NCBI GenBank assembly: GCA_963798985.1
Contig: CAWCVL010000007.1
Coordinates: 496,001 to 560,000 of the forward strand
Origin: JACCTU01 sp963798985
GTDB taxonomy: Bacteria > Actinomycetota > Thermoleophilia > Gaiellales > Gaiellaceae
DNA: 64,000 nucleotides
Reading direction: 5' to 3'
This document shows, piece by piece, positions 8,442 through 16,325 of this stretch. Each line of letters begins with the position of its first letter. The first letter of the stretch is position 1. Under the pieces are notes generated by a model. The model was given only the letters and a program-made list of their open reading frames with translations, was not told the DNA's origin and did no database searches. The translations under genes and the position numbers were made by a program.

Positions 8442-9980
8442 TTAGGGCAGGCGCGCGGCGTAGATCGCCTCGTCTAGGCGGGCTGCCGACGGGCGTGAGG
8501 CGAGCGCGAGCACCGCGACCGGCGTCCCGCTCGCGAACGAGGTGGAGATGTAGTCGCCGAGCATCGGGCCGAGCGTGGTCTGTGCGATCCACTGGCGGGT
8601 CATCGTCTCCGTGTTGAGACGGCGAGGCGTCGTCCACGCCGCCCCGCCGTTCGACGAGCGGACGAAGAGCGCGTCGATCCCTCCGCCGGGCTGAAGCCGG
8701 TACCAGGCGAGTGCGAGCCTGCCCGCGCTGTCCGGGTCCGCGGCCAGGCCGGGGACGACGTCGTGTGCGCCGGTGCGGGAGGCGCCCGTGGGAATCCTCG
8801 CCGGCACCGACCACTGGAGCCCGTTCGGAGACCGCGAGAGCATCAGGTCGGTCGCGTCGCACTCGGCGTGGCGCTGGCAGTCCGACCAGGCGAGGTAGAC
8901 GGTCCCTGACGCGTCGACCTCGGCGACCGGAAGAGCGAACGCGCGGAAGTTCAGGGCGACAGGCGCGTCGACGGGGCCGATGAAGTTCGTGCGGGAGAAC
9001 GATGCGCCGCCGTCGGTCGAACGGATGGACGACATCTGGTCGCCGTCCCAAAAGAGCACGAGCGCGTCGCCGTTCGGCCGCGTGACCGGCTGCACACCGG
9101 GCGACCCAGTCTGGAGCGCGTTGCGCCCGGCGCTGTCCGGCGACGCCACCGGTGCCGACCAGGTCAGGCCGCCGTCGGCGGAGGTCTGGACCGAGATCCG
9201 GTTCGTGCGGAAGTCGCTGTAGGTGAGGTAGCAGCGCCCGCGGAACGGGCTCGAGGCCCAGTTGTCGCACGCGAACCACTGCTTGTCGAGCTCGAGTTCC
9301 CGGGAGATCGAGCGCGTCGCGACGACCGGCGCGCTCCAGGTGATCCCGTCCGTCGAGCGGTTGAAGACGAGCGCTGCCTCTCGTCCGGGCGAGATCGCGA
9401 GGCTCGACGCGAGCCAGACGCCGTGCACCGCGTCGTAGCCGATCACCGGGTCGCTCGCGCGCTCCCACTCGCCGGCCGGACGGGAGTACTGCGTCAGCGA
9501 GGGGAGGAGGCCGGACCGCCAGGTGCGGCCGGCATCGCGCGACGTCGCGAAACCGATGTTCGCGGCGCCGCCGTCGCGGGCCCGGCCGACCTGGAAGGTC
9601 GAGACGATCGTCGACCCGAACGCGTAGCTGTCTGGCTCGACCTCGGTCGCATGCTGGCTCTCCGGGTTCGTGAACGCGTCACGCGAGAGCTGCCGCGCCA
9701 CCACCTCGCAGGCCCCGTCGACGCGGTCGCCCAGGTCGGCGGTCACGAGGTCCCAGCCGGGGCCGCAGCCGATCGTGTCGACGAACCGGTCCTGCGCCTT
9801 GATGCGGTCGTCGCCGCGGCCGGCGACCACGCGGTCGCGCCCGGCGCGCGGATCGATGTAGTCGGCGCGTGCCGTGCCCCGGATGGTCTCGGCACGGGGC
9901 GTCCCGACCCGCTCGGCTGCGCCGGCCGTCGACGCGAGGATGGCGCCGGCGAGCGCTGCGAGGACGAGGAGCCGGCGCAC
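8442..9980 (-). CDS. Secreted sialidase-like (BNR/Asp-box) protein with calcium-binding N-terminal segment
   Basis: A 512-residue exported protein with signal peptide (MRRLLVLAALAGAILAS, cleavage after TAGAA). Residues about 25-80 resemble RTX-type calcium-binding repeats (AETIRGTARADYIDPRAG, DRVVAGRGDDRIKAQD) followed by a Cys pair. The rest is a beta-propeller with at least five Asp-box motifs: SRDAGRTW, STDGITW, SADGGLTW, STDGGASF and SSNGGAAW. Asp-box propellers occur in sialidases and in many non-enzymatic sugar-binding proteins. The full Arg triad of sialidases cannot be confirmed by eye, so enzymatic activity is uncertain. Confidence 0.75.
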   Translation of the reverse strand: MRRLLVLAALAGAILASTAGAAERVGTPRAETIRGTARADYIDPRAGRDRVVAGRGDDRIKAQDRFVDTIGCGPGWDLVTADLGDRVDGACEVVARQLSRDAFTNPESQHATEVEPDSYAFGSTIVSTFQVGRARDGGAANIGFATSRDAGRTWRSGLLPSLTQYSRPAGEWERASDPVIGYDAVHGVWLASSLAISPGREAALVFNRSTDGITWSAPVVATRSISRELELDKQWFACDNWASSPFRGRCYLTYSDFRTNRISVQTSADGGLTWSAPVASPDSAGRNALQTGSPGVQPVTRPNGDALVLFWDGDQMSSIRSTDGGASFSRTNFIGPVDAPVALNFRAFALPVAEVDASGTVYLAWSDCQRHAECDATDLMLSRSPNGLQWSVPARIPTGASRTGAHDVVPGLAADPDSAGRLALAWYRLQPGGGIDALFVRSSNGGAAWTTPRRLNTETMTRQWIAQTTLGPMLGDYISTSFASGTPVAVLALASRPSAARLDEAIYAARLP

Positions 9981-10040
9981 GCCGGGAGCCTAGCTGCGGC
10001 TTCCTGAGAAGAGGCTTAGGCTCAGGTGGAAACCGCAGCG

Positions 10041-10114
10041 GCAGCGGCCGCGAAGCGGCCGCCTTTAGGTACCACGCGGGCGCGGATCCGCGTGAGCGGA
10101 TTCGCGCCTTGCGC
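10041..10114 (-). repeat. Double-hairpin dispersed repeat, copy A (after pruA)
   Basis: One of four copies of a roughly 75-bp element. Read with pruA it begins 2 bases after the TAG with GCGCAAGGCGCGAATCCGC, continues to an imperfect hairpin around GGATCC, then CTAAAGG and the perfect hairpin GCGGCCGC-TTC-GCGGCCGC. Other copies are at 16234, 21819 and 48853. It may act as a terminator or as a REP-like element. Confidence 0.8.
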
Positions 10115-10116
10115 CT

Positions 10117-11766
10117 CTACGACGACTCGTCCGGGGACATGAACGGGTACCGGTAGTCGCGCGGGGGGACGAAGGTCTCCTTGATCGTCCGGGGGCTGAC
10201 CCAGCGGATCAGGTTCCACATCGAGCCGGCCTTGTCGTTCGTCCCGGACGCCCGCCCGCCGCCGAAGGGCTGCTGCCCGACGACCGCGCCCGTGGGCTTG
10301 TCGTTCACGTAGAAGTTCCCGGCCGCGTAGCGAAGGACGTCGTCGGCCTCGTCGATCGCGGCCCGGTTCTCCGAGAAGACCGCGCCGGTCAATCCGTAGG
10401 GAGAGGTGGACTCGACGAGGTCGAGCGTCTCCGTCCACTTGCCCTCCGGGTAGACGTACGTGGTCACCACAGGACCGAAGAGCTCCTCCTGCATCGTTCG
10501 GAACTTCGGGTCCTTCGTCGCGATCACCGTGGGCTCTACGAAGAACCCGCGACTGTCGTCGACGCCGCCACCGACGACGATCTCGGTCTCGGCGTGCGCG
10601 CGCGCGTCCTCGATCGCGGTCCGCTGCGTCTCGAGCGACTTCTGGTCGATCACGGCGCCCATGAAGTTCTCGAAGTCGGCGACGTCGCCCATCTTGAGCT
10701 CGGAGACTTTCTCCTCGAGTCGCTCGCGCAGCGCGGGCCAGAGGTTCGAGGGCGCGTAGACGCGGGACGCGGCGCTGCACTTCTGTCCTTGGTACTCGAA
10801 CGAGCCGCGGAGGATCGCGGTGGCGAGCGCGTCGACGTTGGCGGACGGGTGCGCGACGATGAAGTCCTTGCCACCGGTTTCGCCGACGATCCTCGGGTAG
10901 TTCCGGTAGCGGCCCTCAGCGATGTTCGAGCCGATCGTCTGCCACATCGAGTTGAAGACCGGCGTCGACCCGGTGAAGTGGATGCCGGCGAGGTGCTCGG
11001 ACGCGAGCGCGGCGTCTCCGATCTCGGCCCCAGGCCCGTAGACCAGGTTGATCACCCCCGGCGGCAGTCCCGCCTCCTGCAGCAGTCGCATCAGCCAGTG
11101 CGCGGACACCATCGCGGTCGTGGCCGGCTTCCAGACGACCGTGTTGCCCATCAGCGCCGTGCTGCCGGGAAGGTTGCCGGCGATTGCAGTGAAGTTGAAC
11201 GGCGTGACCGCGAACACGAAGCCTTCGAGCGGCCGGTACTCCATGCGGTTCCAGACGCCAGGCGACGACACGGGCTGCTCGGCGTAGATGCGGAGCATGA
11301 ACTCGACGTTCCAGCGCCAGAAGTCGATCAGCTCCGCGGCGGCATCGATCTCAGCCTGGTGGGACGTCTTCGACTGGCCGAGCATCGTCGCGGCGACGAC
11401 CGTGTCGCGCCAGGGGCCGGCCAGCAGGTCGGCTGCCCGGAGGAAGACGGCGGCGCGCTCCTCCCACGGCGTGCGGTGCCAGTCCTCCCAGGCCTCACCC
11501 GCGGCGGAGATCGCGCGCTCGACCTCGGCCGCGCCGCCCTGGTGGACGTCCGCCAGCACGAGGGCCTTGTCGTGCGGCGCGATCGCCTCCTTGGTCTTCC
11601 CGGTGGTGACGTCCTCGCCCCCGATCACCAGCGGGATCTCGAGCCGCTCGCTTCGCATCGCCTCGAGGCGCAGGCGGAGGCTCGCGCGCTCCGGCGAGCC
11701 CGGCGCGTAGTCCTTGACCGGCTCGTTCTGCGGGGCAGGCGGCCGAAAGAGGCCGGGGGCGCTCAT
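10117..11766 (-). CDS. pruA: 1-pyrroline-5-carboxylate dehydrogenase
   Basis: A 549-residue aldehyde dehydrogenase of the stand-alone L-glutamate gamma-semialdehyde dehydrogenase type (usually about 540-550 residues), the second step of proline catabolism (glutamate semialdehyde to glutamate, NAD+). Seen: FAVTPFNFTAIAGNLPGS (cofactor loop), HFTGSTPVF, IVGETGGKDFIVAH with the general-base Glu, and SFEYQGQKCSAASRVYAPS with the catalytic Cys; the C-terminal QQPFGGGRASGTNDKAGS is family typical. Start ATG 11766 (MSAPGLFRPP); the reading frame extends further upstream but only over whiA and ogt. No proline dehydrogenase is nearby in the window. Confidence 0.93.
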   Translation of the reverse strand: MSAPGLFRPPAPQNEPVKDYAPGSPERASLRLRLEAMRSERLEIPLVIGGEDVTTGKTKEAIAPHDKALVLADVHQGGAAEVERAISAAGEAWEDWHRTPWEERAAVFLRAADLLAGPWRDTVVAATMLGQSKTSHQAEIDAAAELIDFWRWNVEFMLRIYAEQPVSSPGVWNRMEYRPLEGFVFAVTPFNFTAIAGNLPGSTALMGNTVVWKPATTAMVSAHWLMRLLQEAGLPPGVINLVYGPGAEIGDAALASEHLAGIHFTGSTPVFNSMWQTIGSNIAEGRYRNYPRIVGETGGKDFIVAHPSANVDALATAILRGSFEYQGQKCSAASRVYAPSNLWPALRERLEEKVSELKMGDVADFENFMGAVIDQKSLETQRTAIEDARAHAETEIVVGGGVDDSRGFFVEPTVIATKDPKFRTMQEELFGPVVTTYVYPEGKWTETLDLVESTSPYGLTGAVFSENRAAIDEADDVLRYAAGNFYVNDKPTGAVVGQQPFGGGRASGTNDKAGSMWNLIRWVSPRTIKETFVPPRDYRYPFMSPDESS

Positions 11767-11780
11767 CGGGCACGATTCTA

Positions 11781-12242
11781 TTGGTGCGCTACGCGGGGTA
11801 CGTGGTGGAAGGCTGGGGAGTCGGCGAGCTCGTGCTCGACGGCGACCTGCTCGTCCACAGCGAGGCGCCGAAGCCGTCGGCCGCCACACCGCCCGGGTCG
11901 CACTGGCTCGGCGAGCGTCTGCGTGCCTACTTCGTCGAGGGCTCGCAGGACGACTTCCTCGACGTCGCGCTCGACCTCGACGGCGCGACGCCGTTCCAGC
12001 TCGCCGTCTGCAGCGCGCTGCGAGAGCTGCCGTACGGTGAGACCGTGACCTACGGCGAGCTCGCGGCACTCGCCGGCCACCCGAACGCGCAGCGCGCAGT
12101 CGGCACCTTCTGCGCGGCGAACCGGTTCGCGATCGTCGTGCCGTGCCATCGCGTCGTCGCCGCCGATGGGATCGGCTCGTACGGATCGCTCGGCGTCGCG
12201 TACAAGCGCCGGCTGTTGGAGCTCGAGCATGCCGCTCTCTGA
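11781..12242 (+). CDS. ogt: Methylated-DNA-protein cysteine methyltransferase
   Basis: A suicide DNA-repair protein that moves the alkyl group from O6-alkylguanine to its own Cys. The active-site motif VVPCHRVV is present, preceded by the DNA-binding wing FQLAVCSALRELPYGETVTYGELA and the RAVGTFCAANRFAIVVPCHR context, and followed by YGSLGVAYKRRLLELE. At 153 residues it matches single-domain Ogt. Start is TTG 11781 or GTG 11784. Its 3' end overlaps the start of whiA by 14 bases, so the two are probably co-transcribed. Confidence 0.92.
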   Translation: MVRYAGYVVEGWGVGELVLDGDLLVHSEAPKPSAATPPGSHWLGERLRAYFVEGSQDDFLDVALDLDGATPFQLAVCSALRELPYGETVTYGELAALAGHPNAQRAVGTFCAANRFAIVVPCHRVVAADGIGSYGSLGVAYKRRLLELEHAAL

Positions 12243-13140
12243 GGATCTCCGCAACGAGCTCGCGGCGATCACGCCGACGAGCGACTGCGATCGCCTCGCC
12301 GAGCTGTCGGGTCTCGCGCACTCCGGGGGAAGCGTTCATCTGCTCGGCCGCGGACAGGTCTCCGTGCACCTCGACCTCGCGAGCAACGCAGTCGCGCGGC
12401 GGGCGTTCGGGCTCCTTCGCGCGTTCGGGGTCGAGGCCGAGATCAGAACGTACAAGCGGCGCGCGTTCGATCGCGCGACCCGGTATCAGGTGCACGTCCC
12501 GGGAACGCCGCGAGCGCAGAAGGTGCTCACGGAGGCGGGGATCCTCGGGCAGGGCCTGCGCCCGGCCGAGCGGCCGCCGCGCCGGGTGGTCGGACGGGCG
12601 TGCTGCCGCGCCGCGTACCTGCGGGGGGCTCTGCTCGGGGGCGGCTCGCTCAGCGGCCCGCGGACGCCTCACCTCGAGATCCGCACGGCCTCGCTCGACG
12701 GTGCCGAGTTCCTCGCCTCGCTCGTGCCCCTCGCGGTGCTCGACCGCGGCCGGCACGCAATCGCCTACGCAAAGGGCGGGGAGACGATCGCAGACGTCTT
12801 GGCCGAGGCCGGCGCGAGCGACGTCGTCCTCGCGCTCGACGAGCACGCAGTCGTGGCCGCGACCCGGTCGCGCGCCAACCGACAGGCGAACGCCGACCAC
12901 GCCAACCTCGTCCGTTCGAGCAAGGCCGCTCACGAACAGGTCCTCGCGGTCCGGGCGCTCGTCGCGGCGGGGCGCCTCGACCGGCTGCGGCCCGAGCTCC
13001 AGGAGATCGCGGCGCTCCGGCTCGACCATCCCTCGCTCTCGCTGCGGGAGCTCGCGCTCAAATGTCAGCCGCCGACGACGAAAGCTGCTGCTCACAGACG
13101 GTTGAGGACCCTGCAGCGCCTCGCCGAGTCTGTTTTCTGA
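12229..13140 (+). CDS. whiA: Sporulation/cell-division regulator WhiA
   Basis: A 303-residue DNA-binding protein of the WhiA family, with an N-terminal LAGLIDADG-like domain and a C-terminal helix-turn-helix. Start ATG 12229 (MPLSEDLRNELAAI). Seen: CCRAAYLRGALLGGGSLSGP (the catalytically dead homing-endonuclease motif), HLEIRTASLDGAEFL, RANRQANADHANLVRSS, and the C-terminal LQEIAALRLDHPSLSLREL plus TTKAAAHRRLRTLQRLAE. It sits directly before gap-pgk-tpiA as in most actinobacteria. Its usual partners rapZ and yvcK are absent here. Confidence 0.95.
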   Translation: MPLSEDLRNELAAITPTSDCDRLAELSGLAHSGGSVHLLGRGQVSVHLDLASNAVARRAFGLLRAFGVEAEIRTYKRRAFDRATRYQVHVPGTPRAQKVLTEAGILGQGLRPAERPPRRVVGRACCRAAYLRGALLGGGSLSGPRTPHLEIRTASLDGAEFLASLVPLAVLDRGRHAIAYAKGGETIADVLAEAGASDVVLALDEHAVVAATRSRANRQANADHANLVRSSKAAHEQVLAVRALVAAGRLDRLRPELQEIAALRLDHPSLSLRELALKCQPPTTKAAAHRRLRTLQRLAESVF

Positions 13141-13459
13141 CTAGGCAAAGTGGTCCAGTTGAACGGCCCGGTCAGACGGTCCATACTTTGACCAGGCGGG
13201 TCCGCGCTCGTCCGGCGTCGAATTCAGACCCCGTTCGGCGCCAAGGTTCTGAGCGTGGTGAAGTCGGAGGGGAGGGTCGTCCTCGGAGCTTCCCCTCCGT
13301 CCCGCCCTTGGCGGGACGTCGGATTGTTACCGGGCGCGCCGGCGAAGCCGGCACGCCCTCATTGAGTCGGCATCACGAAACGATGCCGACGCGTCCCGCC
13401 ACAATGTTTTTCGGGTCATTAGACTCGCCCGCGGTCAATCAAAAGACCAGGAGGGGCGG
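13141..13459 (+). promoter_or_regulatory. Structured leader region upstream of gap
   Basis: There is no gene in this 319-base gap. A candidate promoter is TTGAAC (13159-13164), 17 bases, CATACT (13182-13187). Downstream lie four inverted repeats: GGAGGGGA/TCCCCTCC (about 13267-13298), GTCCCGCC-CTT-GGCGGGAC (13299-13317), a compound hairpin with GGGCG and GCCGGC-GAA-GCCGGC arms (13332-13358), and GTCGGCATC/GATGCCGAC with a 7-base loop (13366-13390). The first two may terminate whiA. All four may instead be part of a structured 5' leader of gap. An AGGAGGGG ribosome site precedes TTG 13460. Confidence 0.45.
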
Positions 13460-14455
13460 TTGGCGGTCAAGGTGGGGATCAACGGGTTCGGGCGGATCGG
13501 GCGGAACTTCTTCCGCGCGAAGCTGGAGAAGGGCGCGGACATCGACGTCGTCGCGATCAACGATCTGGGCGACGCCAAGACGATGGCGCACCTGCTCGAG
13601 TACGACTCCATCCTCGGCCGCCTCGAAGGCGGCGTCGAAGTGCGCGACGGCTCGATCGTCGCCGCCGGCGAGGAGTTCAAGGTGCTTGCCGAGCGCGATC
13701 CCGCCAACCTCCCATGGGGAGACCTCGGTGTCGACGTCGTGATCGAGTCGACAGGCTTCTTCACGAAGCGCGAGGGCGCGCAGAAGCACCTCGACGCCGG
13801 AGCGTCGAAGGTCGTGATCAGCGCGCCGGCCACAGACCCCGACGTGACGATCGTGCTCGGCGTCAACGACGACGCGTACGACAAGACTTCCCACAGCATC
13901 ATCTCGAACGCCTCCTGCACGACGAACTGCGTCGCACCGATGGCCAAGGTGCTCCACGACGCGTTCACGATCGAGCACGGCTACATGACGACGATCCACG
14001 CGTACACGAACGACCAGAACATCCTCGATCTGCCGCACGAAGACCTGCGGCGTGCTCGAGCGGCCGCGATCAACCTGATCCCGACGTCGACCGGCGCTGC
14101 GCGCGCGATCGGCCTCGTGCTGCCCGAGCTGCAGGGGAAGGTCGACGGCGTTGCGATCCGTGCCCCGGTTCCCACGGGCTCGATCGTCGATCTCGTCGTC
14201 CATCTGACGAAGGAGGTCACCGTCGACGAGGTCAACGAGGTCTTCCGCGCGTCGGCCGACACCGGCCGGATGAAAGGGATCCTCGCGTACACCGACGAGC
14301 CGCTCGTCTCGACGGACATCCAGCAGTCGCCGTACTCGTGCATCTTCGACAGCGGGCTCACACTCGGCGGCGGGCACATGGTCAAAGTCTTCGGCTGGTA
14401 CGACAACGAGTGGGGCTACTCGTGCCGGCTCGTCGACGTCGTCACGCGCCTCTAG
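13460..14455 (+). CDS. gap: Glyceraldehyde-3-phosphate dehydrogenase
   Basis: A 331-residue glycolytic GAPDH, converting glyceraldehyde 3-phosphate to 1,3-bisphosphoglycerate. The Rossmann start is VKVGINGFGRIGRNFFRA, the catalytic Cys lies in SNASCTTNCVAPM, and TTIHAYTNDQ, STGAARAIG and WYDNEWGYSCRLVD are all intact. AINDLGDAKTM places an acidic residue where NAD-specific forms have it, suggesting NAD dependence. Start TTG 13460 follows AGGAGGGG. The gene ends in a TAG that overlaps the GTG of pgk. Confidence 0.97.
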   Translation: MAVKVGINGFGRIGRNFFRAKLEKGADIDVVAINDLGDAKTMAHLLEYDSILGRLEGGVEVRDGSIVAAGEEFKVLAERDPANLPWGDLGVDVVIESTGFFTKREGAQKHLDAGASKVVISAPATDPDVTIVLGVNDDAYDKTSHSIISNASCTTNCVAPMAKVLHDAFTIEHGYMTTIHAYTNDQNILDLPHEDLRRARAAAINLIPTSTGAARAIGLVLPELQGKVDGVAIRAPVPTGSIVDLVVHLTKEVTVDEVNEVFRASADTGRMKGILAYTDEPLVSTDIQQSPYSCIFDSGLTLGGGHMVKVFGWYDNEWGYSCRLVDVVTRL

Positions 14456-15505
14456 TGCGTAGACCCCGTTCGGTGCGCGACGCCGATGTCGCCGGCAAGC
14501 ACGTGCTCGTCCGCTCCGATCTGAACGTCCCGCTCGAGGAGGGGCGCGTCGCAGACGACACGCGGATCCAGGCGTCGCTTCCGACCCTGCGGCTGATCCT
14601 CGATCGCGAGGCCAAGGAGGTGCGGGTTTGCTCGCACCTCGGCAGGCCGAAGTCGGAGGACGACCGAGCGCGGTACTCGATGGAGCCGGTGCGCGCGCGT
14701 CTGCGCGAGCTGCTGGCCGACGACCGGGTGGTCGTCCTCGAGAACACCCGCTTCGATCCGCGAGAGACGGCGAACGACCCGTCGTTCGCACGTGAGCTCG
14801 CCGAGGGCTGCGACCTCTTCGTGAACGACGCGTTCGGATCGGCTCACCGGGCTCACGCCTCGACGGTCGGGGTGGCGCAGCTGCTTCCGGCGTACGCCGG
14901 CCTCCTGCTGGAGCAGGAGCTCGAGATGCTGGGCCGGTTGCTCGGCGAGGTCGAGCGGCCGTTCCTGCTGATCTCCGGCGGCGCCAAGGTCGAGGACAAG
15001 CTCGAGGTGCTGCAGGAACCTCGGCGGGCGCGCCGACGAGGTGCTGATCGGTGGGAAGATGGCGGAAGAGGTGCGCGAGTCGAACCCCCTCGAGTTCGAG
15101 GTCGTCCTGCCGAAGGACGTCGTCGCCGCGTCGGCGTTCGAGCCGGACGCCGAGACGAAGGTCGTCCCGTACGACGAGCTCCCGAACGGGTGGCTCGGGC
15201 TCGACATCGGGCCCGAGACGCAGCGCGACTTCGCCGAGCGGACCCGCCGGGCCAAGACGGTCTTCTGGAACGGGCCGATGGGCGTCTTCGAGTGGCCGCG
15301 CTTCGCGGCGGGCACGCGCGCGGTCGCGGAGGCGGTCGGCGAGGTGGACGGGTACACCGTCGTCGGCGGAGCCGACTCGGCGCGCGCCCTGCACGAGGCG
15401 GGCCTGGCCGATCGCGTCGACTGGGTCTCGACAGGCGGCGGCGCGTCGCTCGAGCTGCTCGCGGGCAAAGAGCTTCCCGGCGTTGCCGCGATCCCGGAGA
15501 ACTGA
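14455..15505 (+). CDS. pgk: Phosphoglycerate kinase (one frameshift near 15016)
   Basis: Transfers phosphate from 1,3-bisphosphoglycerate to ADP. GTG 14455 overlaps the gap stop. The N-terminal half shows VLVRSDLNVPLEEGRVADD, VCSHLGRPKSE, VVVLENTRFDPRE and LFVNDAFGSAHRAHAS. After ISGGAKVEDKLEVLQ an extra G (CAGGAAC for CAGAAC) shifts the frame. The C-terminal half continues with EVLIGGKMAEEV, TVFWNGPMGVFEWPRF and WVSTGGGASLELLAGKELPG. Nothing else is missing, so a consensus error is likelier than a pseudogene of this essential step. Three bases separate it from tpiA. Confidence 0.95.
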
Positions 15506-15508
15506 CGG

Positions 15509-16231
15509 ATGCTGATCGCCGGCAACTGGAAGATGTACAAGGGCCCCGACGAGACGCGGGAGTTTTGCGCCCGGCTCCGCGCGCGGCTCGACGGCTTCGA
15601 GGGCGCAGACGTGATCGTGTGCCCGCCGTTTCCGTCGCTGCACGACGCCGTCGGGATGCTCGCGGCCACTGAGATCGGCGTGTTCGCCCAGAACGCGCAC
15701 TGGGCGAAGGAGGGTCCGTACACCGGCGAGGTGTCGCCCTGGACGCTCAAGGACCTGGGCGTCGGTGGGACGCTCATCGCGCACTCGGAGCGCCGCCAGC
15801 TCTTCGGCGAAACCGACGAGTCGGCCGCGGTGCGCATCGAGGGCTCGCTCGACGCCGGGCTGCACGTGATCGCGTGCGTGGGCGAGACGGAGGCCGAGCG
15901 CGAGGCGGGAGATACGGAGAACGTCATCCGCCGACACGTGGAGGCGATCAGGACCGTCGTCGACGACGACAACCTCGAGCGCCTCGCGATCGCCTACGAG
16001 CCCGTGTGGGCGATCGGCACCGGTCGCACGGCGACGCCCGAGCAGGCGGAGGAAGCGCACAAGCTGATCAAGCGGCTGCTCAAAGTGCCCGTGCTCTACG
16101 GAGGCTCGGTGAAGCCGGACAACGCGGCGGAGCTCCTGTCGCAGCCGCACGTGGACGGGGCGCTCGTCGGGGGCGCATCGCTCGAGGTCGAGTCGTTCGC
16201 GGCGATTTGCGAATCGGCCGTCCGCGTCTAG
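15509..16231 (+). CDS. tpiA: Triosephosphate isomerase
   Basis: A 240-residue TIM barrel that interconverts dihydroxyacetone phosphate and glyceraldehyde 3-phosphate. The catalytic Lys lies in AGNWKMYKG, the His in IAHSERRQLF, the Glu in IAYEPVWAIGTG, and the phosphate-gripping loop is GGSVKPDN with VGGASLEV. It is about ten residues shorter than usual between helix 7 and strand 8 (HKLIKRLLKVPVLYGGS), possibly a natural trimming. Third gene of the gap-pgk-tpiA operon; a dispersed repeat follows its stop. Confidence 0.95.
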   Translation: MLIAGNWKMYKGPDETREFCARLRARLDGFEGADVIVCPPFPSLHDAVGMLAATEIGVFAQNAHWAKEGPYTGEVSPWTLKDLGVGGTLIAHSERRQLFGETDESAAVRIEGSLDAGLHVIACVGETEAEREAGDTENVIRRHVEAIRTVVDDDNLERLAIAYEPVWAIGTGRTATPEQAEEAHKLIKRLLKVPVLYGGSVKPDNAAELLSQPHVDGALVGGASLEVESFAAICESAVRV

Positions 16232-16233
16232 TT

Positions 16234-16309
16234 GCGCAAGGCGTCGATCCGCTCGCGCGGACCGACGCCGCGCGAAGATCCCTAAAGGCGGCCGCTTCGC
16301 GGCCGCTCG
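16234..16309 (+). repeat. Double-hairpin dispersed repeat, copy D (after tpiA)
   Basis: Same element as at 10041, here reading with tpiA. It starts 2 bases after the TAG with GCGCAAGGCG, then ATCCGCTCGCGCGGAC and CTAAAGGCGGCCGC-TTC-GCGGCCGC. It lies between two co-directional genes (tpiA and gpmI), so it is not confined to convergent ends. It may separate their expression. Confidence 0.8.
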
Positions 16310-16325
16310 CGCAGATCTTGGCTCG

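Noticed and set aside
10117..13095. A 992-residue minus-strand frame running through pruA, ogt and whiA
   Set aside because: Only the part from ATG 11766 has protein character (pruA). The rest is the antisense of ogt and whiA, low-complexity Arg/Ser text typical of GC-rich shadow frames.
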